NCBI GenBank assembly: GCA_937967875.1
Contig: CALBTQ010000726.1
Span: 1-21,482, forward strand
Direction of reading: 5' to 3'
Length of the DNA: 21,482 bases
Origin: an uncultured Pseudomonadota bacterium
Lineage (GTDB): Bacteria > Lernaellota > Lernaellaia > Lernaellales > Lernaellaceae
The notes under the pieces are model-generated. The model was not told the origin of the DNA. It ran no database searches and saw only the letters and a list, made by a program, of their open reading frames with translations. Shown here piece after piece: positions 7,395 to 15,415 of the stretch (positions are counted from its first letter, which is position 1; each line of letters begins with the position of its first letter). The translations under genes and the position numbers were made by a program.

Positions 7395-8465
7395 TTACGA
7401 TGGCCGGTTCGCTCCGGCCGCCGCGGCAAAGGTCGATTTGTCTACTGCAAATTCCATTGCATGTTGGGGAGTGACTATTCTCTTTTTTACCAGATCCAAT
7501 AGGGCCTGGTCCATAAGCTGCATGCCCGTCGCTTTTTGCGTCTGAATCAGGGTGGGGATTTGATAACTCTTGTTGTCGCGAATCAGATTGGCCAACGCCG
7601 GCACGCCCAAAAGTATTTCCCAAGCCGCCACGCGTCCCTTGCCGTCGGCGCGGCGCAGCAACGCCTGGGCGATCACGCCTTTGAGGCTTTCGGACAGAAT
7701 CGTGCGGATCTGTTCCTGCTGATTGGTCGGAAACGCGTCGATGATGCGGTCGACCGTTTTCGCCGCGCTGGTCGTGTGCAGCGTGCCGAACACCAGATGG
7801 CCCGTTTCCGCCGCGGTGATCGCCAGCGAAATCGTCTCCAGGTCGCGCATCTCGCCGACCAGAATGATGTCCGGATCCTCGCGCAAGGCGGCGCGCAACG
7901 CATCGGAGAACGATTCGACGTTCTCGCCGATCTGCCGCTGCGACACCAGACAGTTCTTGTTCTGGTGCACGAACTCGATCGGGTCCTCGACCGTCAGGAT
8001 GTGCCCCTTGTCGTTCTGGTTGATGTAGTCGATCAACGCGGCGAGCGTCGTGCTCTTGCCCGAGCCGGTCGGGCCGGTGACCAGCACCATGCCTTTTTTC
8101 AAGCGGCACAGCTTGAGCATCGATTCGGGCAGGTTGAGCTGCTCGGCGCTGAGCACCTGGCTGGGAATCATGCGGAACGCCGCGCTGATGCCCCGGCGCT
8201 GCATGAACACGTTCGAGCGGAAGCGGGCGATGTTGCCCAGCGGATAGACGAAGTCGGCCTGCATTTTCTCTTTGAATTGATTGCGGTACCGCTCCGACAT
8301 GATTTCCGTGAACAGCGCCTTGTTCATGTCGTGCGTCAACGGCGGATGATTGATCTTCTTCAACTCGCCGTGCACGCGCAAATAGGGCACCGCGCCGGCC
8401 GGCATGTGCAGATCGGACGCGCCTTCTTTGACCATCAACTCAAAAAATTTATCTATCTGCGCCAT
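7395..8465 (-). CDS. pilT: Type IV pilus retraction ATPase PilT
   Basis: This 356-residue protein matches PilT in length and motif order: N-terminal GASDLHMPAGAVPYLRVHG, Walker A GPTGSGKST (131-139), the acidic box LTVEDPIEF (158-166), Walker B ILVGEMRD, the His box TGHLVFGTLHTTSA, and near the end ANLIRDNKSYQIPTLIQT, which corresponds to the AIRNLIRE signature needed for retraction. All catalytic features are intact. PilT is the cytoplasmic hexameric motor that disassembles type IV pili, powering twitching and DNA uptake. The start at 8465 overlaps the end of the preceding PilB-like gene by 17 bases, so the two are translated from one transcript. The classical partners pilB and pilC are not in the window. 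Confidence 0.96.
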   Translation of the reverse strand: MAQIDKFFELMVKEGASDLHMPAGAVPYLRVHGELKKINHPPLTHDMNKALFTEIMSERYRNQFKEKMQADFVYPLGNIARFRSNVFMQRRGISAAFRMIPSQVLSAEQLNLPESMLKLCRLKKGMVLVTGPTGSGKSTTLAALIDYINQNDKGHILTVEDPIEFVHQNKNCLVSQRQIGENVESFSDALRAALREDPDIILVGEMRDLETISLAITAAETGHLVFGTLHTTSAAKTVDRIIDAFPTNQQEQIRTILSESLKGVIAQALLRRADGKGRVAAWEILLGVPALANLIRDNKSYQIPTLIQTQKATGMQLMDQALLDLVKKRIVTPQHAMEFAVDKSTFAAAAGANRPS

Positions 8466-10143
8466 TGTTGCTCATCCCCGCTGCCGGCGAATATTCGTCC
8501 AGACCGATGATGCCGGCCAATATCAATTGTTTCGTCTTGGCCGCCATCGAGCGACCGTGCAGCGCTTCCAACTGCGGGCGAATCTTGATGAACGGATCGC
8601 CGCTTTTCACCAGATCGCACAGCGCCGGCGTGATCGGCAGAACCTCGACCACCGGCACGATGCCCCGGTAGCCGGTTTGATGGCACGCCGGGCAGCCCGT
8701 CGCTTTGCGCAACGTCGCCTGGTCGGTTTGCGCGCGCGGCAGTCCGAGAAGGCGGCTGGCCTGCGCCGTGCGCTCGTCGACCTGCTTGCACTCCGGGCAC
8801 AGCCGACGGTAGACGTTCAGGGTCGTCAGGCCGCGCAGCCCGTCGCACAGCAGCGTCCGGCTTTCGGTCGCTTCCACCAGGAATTCGAGCCCGGCCAGCG
8901 CCGAGGAAAACCGCAAATTGCCGAAAATGAAGCAGGGACCCTGCGCCGCGGTCTGCATGCAGTGCAGCAGCGCCGCGTGACTCATGTCGTCGATCACCAC
9001 GATGTCCGGGTCCTGCGAGGCGCAATAATGCAGTGTGTCCAACTGGTCGTTGAGGCCTTCGCCATGGTGCCGCAGTTGCACGAATCCGCTGTCGATGAAC
9101 CACGGCATGCGCCCGATGATGATCGTCTTTTGCCGGTCCGCGTTTTTCTCCTGCAACATCAGATCGAGCAGTTGGTGCTTCTCCGCGCGTTCCGGCCCCA
9201 GCACGATCAACAGGCCGTGCCGGTGATGCAGCATGTCCTGCAGGAGCGCCAGATCGTCGTGCTCCTCGGCCAGCAGCGCCGACAGGCTCGTGGGCATCGT
9301 CGGCGCGGCGATGTTGATCAGCGTCAGCGATTCGCCCGCCGGCGTTTCCACCAGCGACGCGTGGAAGATATGCTTGCCGCCTTCGCTTTCGATGCGGTAG
9401 AAGCCTTCGCAGAACCCCGGCCGGCGTTGGCTGTATTCCAGCTTCAGCTTGAGCTGCTTGTTCACCACCCGCGACCATGCCAGGCTGAGTTGCGCCACGT
9501 CGACCAGTCCGATCGGCGTGCGGAAGCGCGCCGTGACGGTGTCGCCCTGCGGCGTCAGATGAACGCTGCCGACTTGTTCTTCCACCGCCAGCCGGAACAA
9601 CCGCTGCAAAAACGCCTCGCCGGAAAAGTCGGCTTTGATCGCCGCGATCTGCGCCTCGTCGAATCGATCTGACGCAAAATCCTCGACGACGATGTGCCCG
9701 AACGCCTTGTCGCCGTAGACCTCGTCCAGGCGCGCCTCGATGTCCTCGGGCAGCCCCACCGCCACGTTCACCCGCTTGCCGGTGATCGTCTCCACGTCGG
9801 ACACGGCCCGCTTGGACGTCGGATCTTCCATCACCACGGTCAGTTCGTCGTCGATCAGCAGGTAGGGCAGCAGCTTGTGCCGCCGCGCCACCTCTTCGGG
9901 CAGCAGGCGCACCGCCTCCGGATCGATCGCCTCCGAGTGGATGCGCACGAACGGAATATTGAACTGCTGGGCGAGACCCCAGTTCACGTCCTCGGACGAA
10001 ACGATCTTCAGGTTGATCAGCGCTTCACCGAAGCGTACACCGGTCCGCCGTTGCTCGGCCAAAGCCTGCTCGATGTCCTGTTGTGAAATCATTTTTGATT
10101 CAAACAGAATCGAGCCGAGCGCGCGACCTTTCCAATTTTCCAT
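8449..10143 (-). CDS. PilB/GspE-like protein with MshEN domain and degenerate ATPase motifs
   Basis: The 564-residue protein has GspE/PilB architecture. Residues 9-60 carry two consecutive 24-residue MshEN motifs (LGSIL...Q31 and RFGEAL...Q60) with the spacing of the c-di-GMP-binding consensus. A GspE N-terminal domain follows to about 145, then the ATPase region. The nucleotide motifs are lost: the Walker A position reads GPERAEKHQ (316-324) in place of GPTGSGKST, Walker B reads DPDIVVIDDMSH where DPDI(I/V)(L/M)(I/V)GE(I/M)RD is expected, and the His box reads FIFGNLRFSSA. The zinc-binding cysteines are kept (CPEC 449-452, CPAC 484-487), as is the C-terminal GYRGIVPVVEVL. The frame is intact, so this is not a frameshift artefact. 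It likely acts as a c-di-GMP-responsive adaptor or decoy within pilus motors (inference). The ribosome binding site is weak (GGGTAA). Confidence 0.88.
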   Translation of the reverse strand: MENWKGRALGSILFESKMISQQDIEQALAEQRRTGVRFGEALINLKIVSSEDVNWGLAQQFNIPFVRIHSEAIDPEAVRLLPEEVARRHKLLPYLLIDDELTVVMEDPTSKRAVSDVETITGKRVNVAVGLPEDIEARLDEVYGDKAFGHIVVEDFASDRFDEAQIAAIKADFSGEAFLQRLFRLAVEEQVGSVHLTPQGDTVTARFRTPIGLVDVAQLSLAWSRVVNKQLKLKLEYSQRRPGFCEGFYRIESEGGKHIFHASLVETPAGESLTLINIAAPTMPTSLSALLAEEHDDLALLQDMLHHRHGLLIVLGPERAEKHQLLDLMLQEKNADRQKTIIIGRMPWFIDSGFVQLRHHGEGLNDQLDTLHYCASQDPDIVVIDDMSHAALLHCMQTAAQGPCFIFGNLRFSSALAGLEFLVEATESRTLLCDGLRGLTTLNVYRRLCPECKQVDERTAQASRLLGLPRAQTDQATLRKATGCPACHQTGYRGIVPVVEVLPITPALCDLVKSGDPFIKIRPQLEALHGRSMAAKTKQLILAGIIGLDEYSPAAGMSNNGADR

Positions 10144-10209
10144 GAATTACCCGTGTTTGTGTGGTGCTACTGACAAAACCCTACCATAGAACTTTCGGTT
10201 CAAAAAGGT

Positions 10210-10599
10210 TTATCGGAGCAACCGCCAGGCGACATAAGCCCAATTGATCAACCAGCCGGCGAAAAATATCCGCACCGGCCACGGGTGACGTCGACGCCAT
10301 TGATCCCAGTTGAACGCGGGCCGGCGCAAGGCGAGCGCCGCCGCAAAATAGACAAGGCCGCCCAGTGCGGACAGCAACAGCAGCACGCCGTATGGATTGA
10401 TCGACAAGGCGAGCGCCGCCTCGCCGCGCAGGGCCAGCGACCAGGCGGAGGTCATTTTGCAAAACGGGCAGGGGAAGCCGGTCAGGTTGTACAACGGACA
10501 GGTCGACGGCAGGGTGTCGAAGCGGATCGCCGCGGCCGCCGCGAGCAGGCCGATGAGCAACGCCGAAAAAAGCAGCCGGTTCTGCGTGACCGGCCGCAT
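10210..10599 (-). CDS. DUF2752 family small membrane protein
   Basis: The 129-residue protein carries the DUF2752 signature CPLYNLTGFPCPFCKMTSAW followed by INPYG, with three predicted membrane segments (about 9-27, 66-92, 108-127). In most members I know of, the second Cys pair is followed by a Gly and then TRA (CPxCGxTRA); here it reads CPFCKMTSA, a mild deviation. Function of the family is unknown. Its ATG shares its A with the TGA of the YIP1-type gene upstream (TGATG), so it is the last gene of the overlapping envelope operon. The stop is followed by a 66-base gap before the PilB-like gene, with no terminator seen. Confidence 0.85.
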   Translation of the reverse strand: MRPVTQNRLLFSALLIGLLAAAAAIRFDTLPSTCPLYNLTGFPCPFCKMTSAWSLALRGEAALALSINPYGVLLLLSALGGLVYFAAALALRRPAFNWDQWRRRHPWPVRIFFAGWLINWAYVAWRLLR

Positions 10600-11495
10600 C
10601 AGATCAGCGTTCCGCTATCGGTGATCGACGGAACGACGGAGGAGAAGAAATAGGCGATTAAAATCGCCGCGCCGACCAGCGCCAGTATAAAGAAAAGGCT
10701 CGGCAGCAGCACGCCGGCGGCGCTGCGGCCATAGGAAACGCGGTGCACCTTAGCGCCGCCGATGACGATGTAGGTCAACTCGCCCAACACGTACAGCATG
10801 CCGCCCAGGTAGGGGATGACGGCCAGCAGCGCCGTCGTTTGGGCGTACATCACGACCTTGAAGGTGCCGGTCAGTCCCTTGCGGCCCGCGCCCACCAGGC
10901 GGAATCCCAGGTGCGCGATCAGCACCTTCATGATCAGCGTGACCAACAGCGACAGCGGCGAAAGCGCGATTATCTCCACCAGCGACCAGCCGCTGTTGGT
11001 CATGTCGAAGTCCAGGTCGTTGAACAGGCCCACGTTCAGGATGGTCACCAACTGCTCGACCGGCGAGGGCAGAATTACGTATTCGAGCGATTGGATCGTC
11101 AGCGAGATTCCGGCGAGGATCAGCCCGTACAGCAGCGCATAGTTGACGAACTGCGAACCGGAAACGAGCGAGCCGAAAGCCTTGACCGGCGTGCGCGCCA
11201 GCGCTTTGAACATCTCCACCGGATGCGCTTCCAGGCTGTGCTGATGGCAGATGCGTCGCTCTTCGGCCTCTTCCCGGGAGCACACGGTGCAGACGAACAA
11301 CCCGCATTCGGCGCACACCGCGACGGCCGGCTGCTTGTGGCAGCGCTCGCATTGCGGCAGCACGTCGGCCGGCTTGTCCGTCGGCGGCGGCGCGCTGTGC
11401 GCAAAGGTGAAGATCGTCTTGCACACCGGACAGCGATAATTGCCGTCCTGTTCGACGCGTACTTTTTGCCGGCATTGCGGGCATTGGGTGATCAT
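10599..11495 (-). CDS. Zinc-finger plus YIP1-type membrane protein
   Basis: The 298-residue protein begins with a zinc ribbon (CPQC at 5-8, CPVC at 22-25), then a second cysteine/histidine-rich module of B-box type (C49, C52, C61, C64, C69, C72, C83, H84, H86). From about 100 to the end it is a YIP1-like integral membrane domain with four to five hydrophobic segments, for example FVNYALLYGLILAGISL and AGVLLPSLFFILALVGAAIL. This zinc-finger/YIP1 arrangement occurs in deltaproteobacteria-like lineages, with unknown function; it may sense or organise membrane components. The start ATG 11495 lies one base after the TGA of the TPR gene, with GAGG upstream, and the end overlaps the DUF2752 gene by one base. 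Confidence 0.85.
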   Translation of the reverse strand: MITQCPQCRQKVRVEQDGNYRCPVCKTIFTFAHSAPPPTDKPADVLPQCERCHKQPAVAVCAECGLFVCTVCSREEAEERRICHQHSLEAHPVEMFKALARTPVKAFGSLVSGSQFVNYALLYGLILAGISLTIQSLEYVILPSPVEQLVTILNVGLFNDLDFDMTNSGWSLVEIIALSPLSLLVTLIMKVLIAHLGFRLVGAGRKGLTGTFKVVMYAQTTALLAVIPYLGGMLYVLGELTYIVIGGAKVHRVSYGRSAAGVLLPSLFFILALVGAAILIAYFFSSVVPSITDSGTLI

Positions 11496-11496
11496 C

Positions 11497-12782
11497 TCAC
11501 ATCCTCTGCCGCGCGCGTTCGGCCCAGCGCAGCGCGCGATCCTTGAGCCGGGGCGTCACGTCGACCGCGTGCGGATAATCCTCCAGGTCGCCGTATTCCT
11601 CCGCCGCCTGCATGAACAGCTTGTAGGCCGACGCGGCGTTTTGCCGAAAATCCAACTCCAACTCGGCCAGGTAGAGCAGGGCGTAGGCCGCGATCACCCG
11701 CGTTTCGCTTTTTTGGGCGAAGCGATTTTGGTAGGCGGTCAGATCCGTGCGTGCCTGATCAATGTTCTTGGACAGCAACAGCAGCGCGTCGCGAATCGAC
11801 CGCAGCGCGCGCACGCCCGCCGGTTCCACGCCGCGCTCGCTGGTTAAAAGCAGCAGCGGATGTTTGTCCAGCACCCAGTTGAGCTTGCCGATGCCGCTTT
11901 CCACCACGCCCGCGTTTTTCCACTGCTCGTAGGCGGCGAAGTAGGTGTCGGCCGCCAGAAAGTGCAGCCAGACGCGCGGTTCGGCTTCCACCGCCGTCTG
12001 CTCGAAAGTCTCGATCGTCTGATTCTTCTTGGCCAGACTGGCCGGCATTTTTTTAAGAACGTCGCCCAGGCGCAGCACCGCCGCCGTCGCCGCCGCCATC
12101 TCCGCGCCCCGGTCGATCACCTGTTTGCCCGGGTAGCCTTTCACCACCTTGAGCAGTTCCGCCGACGCCTGATTCACGCCGTCGGTTTGCAGATAATATT
12201 CCGCGATGCGCAGCCGCGCGATCGCGCCCAGCGGCCCCGCGTAGCGTTGCTCGCCGACGAACGAGCCCACCGTTTGCTCGCCGTGCAGCAGCATCGCCTT
12301 TTGCAGCATCTCGATCGCGACGTACGGATTGTTCATCCCCTTGGCGTACAGATCCGCCACCTCGACCTTGGCCGTGGCGACGATCGCCAGCGGCTCGCTT
12401 TCGTGCGCCGGATTGACCATCGTCTCGTGATCCTGGTACACGTCCAGAATCTTCTGCAGCGCCGCGTACGCTTCGGTCCAGCGCTTGTTGCGCCGCCACA
12501 TGTCGGCCAACTCGAACATCGAACGCTTGCCTTCCTCGCGCCGCATGAAATTCTCGAAGAGCACAAGGTACTCGAACTGCAATGCGTCCAGGTCGGGCGG
12601 TTGCTTCTTTTTCAACGCTTCCAAGCGCGCCAGGGCCATTTGCAGTTCCTTGTCGGAACCGGAAACGGCGTCGTCCTCGGCCGCCGAGGCGCGCGGCCAC
12701 GCGGCCAGCAGCAACGCCGTCAGCAGGAAACAAAAGAGGCCGCCTGCGATGAGGCGGCCCCGGTATGAGTGAATTTGTTTCA

Positions 12783-12783
<1 letters not shown>
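11497..12783 (-). CDS. Exported TPR-like helical repeat protein
   Basis: The chosen start (ATG 12783) overlaps the TGA of the OmpA-like gene (TGATG), has AAGGA four bases upstream and gives a signal sequence (KQIHSYRGRLIAGGLFCFLL, cleavage probably after ASA near residue 34). The open frame upstream to 13017 is only the antisense-free shadow of ompA. The 428-residue product is almost wholly helical with TPR-like units, for example RWTEAYAALQKILDVYQ, PYVAIEMLQKAMLLHGEQ, ARLRIAEYYLQTDGVNQAS and AYALLYLAELELDFRQNAA. It looks like a periplasmic scaffold that would bind other envelope proteins. No enzyme motif is seen and I do not recognise a named family. Position between the OmpA-like lipoprotein and the YIP1 protein suggests a shared envelope role. 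Confidence 0.85.
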
Positions 12784-13678
<895 letters not shown>

Positions 13679-13682
<4 letters not shown>

Positions 13683-14044
13683 TGGGCACCTCCTTCCGGC
13701 GCGGCCGTCTCGGGCTCGTAGGGCGCCGGCTGGGTGGCCGACCAAGGCACCATCGGCAGAGCGTGCTTGCCGCGCGCGATTTCCGCCGCCTTCAGCGCCT
13801 TCTGATACGCCGCGTCGGCATACGCCTGCGCCGCATCGAAGTCCGATTCGTTCAACTGTTTGCGCGCCTCGGCCAGATACTGTTCGGCGCTGGTGAATTC
13901 GTAGGGCGCGAGATATTCCGCGTGCACCTGCTGCGCCTGATCGATGGCCGCCGCGGCCCGGTCGATCGCGTCTTCGGCCGCACATCCGGCCAGAAAAGCC
14001 AGCAGCAACGCTCCCACGCAAAGCAAACTGATTCGGCGGATCAT
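13679..14044 (-). CDS. DUF4398 lipoprotein
   Basis: This 121-residue lipoprotein has signal residues 1-20 and lipobox LAGC (Cys21). The mature part is an amphipathic, Ala-rich helical domain (AAAAIDQAQQV, APYEFTSAEQYLAEARKQL, ESDFDAAQAYADAAYQKAL) matching the DUF4398 pattern, with a Pro/Ala/Glu-rich tail. The start ATG 14044 was preferred over the open-frame Met at 14086 because it begins the signal peptide; the ribosome binding site (GGGGGTGG) is only fair. DUF4398 genes commonly precede OmpA-family genes, as here. The exact role is unknown; an outer-membrane/periplasm structural partner of the OmpA-like protein is likely. It heads the five-gene operon. Confidence 0.88.
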
Positions 14045-14102
14045 AGTACCACCCCCGCAATGCTGAAAAACTTCATGACAAAACAATCCTTAGAATTGAT
14101 CG

Positions 14103-14132
14103 ATGCTAACAATTATCAAGGGTTACTGTCAA
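14103..14132 (-). promoter_or_regulatory. Candidate sigma-70-type promoter of the envelope operon
   Basis: On the minus strand a perfect TTGACA (14132-14127) is followed after 18 bases by TAGCAT (14108-14103), which matches four of six -10 bases. Transcription would start near 14096, leaving a leader of about 50 bases before the DUF4398 start. It sits in the 104-base gap after tyrS. Confidence 0.45.
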
Positions 14133-14148
14133 TCGTTTGCCGTCGGTT

Positions 14149-15339
14149 TCAGATCAACCGCAGCCATTTTTTCTTGCCGACCTTCAGTACCCCGCCGGTC
14201 GCCAGCGGCGCTTCGGCGTTTTCCACCTTTTCGCCGTCCAATTTCACCGATCCCTGCTGCACTAACCGCCGCACGTCCGTTCGGCTCATGTCGAAGTACG
14301 TGGCGATGATATTGGTGCTCGTCGGCGGATCGAACGAAGTCAATTCCGCCTCCGGTATGTTGTCCAATTCCAGCGTGCGCTCCGAGAATTTCTTGCGGAA
14401 ATCCTCCTCGGCCGCGTCGGCTTCCGCCGCACCGTGGAACCGTGCGACGATCCTTTTCGCCAGCGCCTTTTTCGCCTCGTACGGATTTTCCTTGATGCTC
14501 GCGCGCACCGGTTTCATCTCGTCCTCGTTCAGCGCCAGCACCATTTGATGCCAGTTTTCCAGAATGGCGTCCGGAATCGACATCGTGCGGCCGTATTGCT
14601 CCTCCGGCGCGGCCAGCACGCCGATGTCGTTGCCCAGGCTCTTGGACATCTTCTCCACGCCGTCGATGCCCAGCAGCACCGGCACCAGCAATGCGATCTG
14701 CGCTTCCATCCCGCGCCGCTCCATCAGGTCGCGCCCGACCAGAATGTTGAACTTCTGCGCCGGATCGCCCATCTCGATGTCCGCTACGCACATCACCGAA
14801 TCGTAGCCCTGCAGCAGCGGATAGCACAGTTCGTGCATGCCCAGCGGCAGACCCTGCTCGTAGCGCGTGCGGAACGTCTCGTGCTGCAGCATCTGCGCGA
14901 TGGTCACTTCCTGCATCAGGCGCAGCGTGGCGGCCAGATCGAACTTGTCGTACCACTCGGTCTGGTAACGCACCTCGGTGCGCGCCGGATCGAGCACGGT
15001 ATACAACTGTTGCATGTACTTTTCGCTGTTGATGCGCACCTGCTCGGCGCTCAGCGCCTGCCGCGTGCTGTCGCGCCCGGACGGGTCGCCGATGCGCGCG
15101 GTGTAATCGCCGATGATCACCACGCCCGTATGGCCCAGGTCCTGCAACTGGCGCATCTTGCCGTAGGGCACCAGATGGCCGATATGCACGTTCGGCGAGG
15201 TCGGATCGATGCCCACCTTGATGCGCAGCGGGCGGCCCTTTTTGTACGCCAGCTCGACTTTCTTCTTCAACTCTTCCACCGGCACGACTTCGTGCGCGCC
15301 CTGCATGATCGTCTGGATGGTTTTCTCGACATCCGTCAT
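14149..15339 (-). CDS. tyrS: Tyrosine--tRNA ligase
   Basis: The 396-residue protein is a class I tyrosyl-tRNA synthetase: KVGIDPTSPNVHIGHL with the HIGH motif (52-55), YPLLQGYDS with the tyrosine-contacting Tyr173/Gln177/Asp180, the KMSKS loop (230-234) and a C-terminal S4 RNA-binding domain (about 335-396). It charges tRNA-Tyr in the cytoplasm. Length and the KFNILVGRDL segment fit the TyrZ-like subgroup. One oddity is that the usual GGTDQ segment reads GDPAQ (191-195), so the conserved Asp that contacts the ribose of the adenylate is replaced by Ala while the following Gln is kept. The start has GAGG six bases upstream (ATG 15339). It follows the Wzi-like gene by 56 bases, with a possible terminator between. 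Confidence 0.95.
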   Translation of the reverse strand: MTDVEKTIQTIMQGAHEVVPVEELKKKVELAYKKGRPLRIKVGIDPTSPNVHIGHLVPYGKMRQLQDLGHTGVVIIGDYTARIGDPSGRDSTRQALSAEQVRINSEKYMQQLYTVLDPARTEVRYQTEWYDKFDLAATLRLMQEVTIAQMLQHETFRTRYEQGLPLGMHELCYPLLQGYDSVMCVADIEMGDPAQKFNILVGRDLMERRGMEAQIALLVPVLLGIDGVEKMSKSLGNDIGVLAAPEEQYGRTMSIPDAILENWHQMVLALNEDEMKPVRASIKENPYEAKKALAKRIVARFHGAAEADAAEEDFRKKFSERTLELDNIPEAELTSFDPPTSTNIIATYFDMSRTDVRRLVQQGSVKLDGEKVENAEAPLATGGVLKVGKKKWLRLI

Positions 15340-15379
15340 CGTTGCCTCGTCTCCCTAAGAATAAGGCGCAAGGATAATC

Positions 15380-15415
15380 AAAAAACGCTCGCGCCTCAAG
15401 GACGCCACGCCAGCG
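15380..15415 (-). terminator. Possible Rho-independent terminator at the end of the Wzi-like gene
   Basis: On the minus strand two stem pieces (CGCT with AGCG, and GCGTC with GGCGC around a CTTGA loop) are followed directly by six Ts at 15385-15380. The stem is interrupted by an internal loop and overlaps the last codons of the gene, so strength is uncertain. Confidence 0.35.

Noticed and set aside
8404..9672. 422-codon plus-strand open frame opposite the PilB-like gene
   Set aside because: Composition is that of an antisense shadow; the minus-strand frame shows clear GspE/PilB architecture.
8449..10143. Degenerate Walker motifs as a possible frameshift or assembly error
   Set aside because: The frame is continuous, flanking GspE features stay in register on both sides of each motif, and several separate motifs are altered together.
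10144..10209. Terminator between the DUF2752 gene and the PilB-like gene
   Set aside because: Only a 4-base stem (GAAC/GTTC) without a T tract is seen, so read-through from the envelope operon into the pilus genes remains possible.
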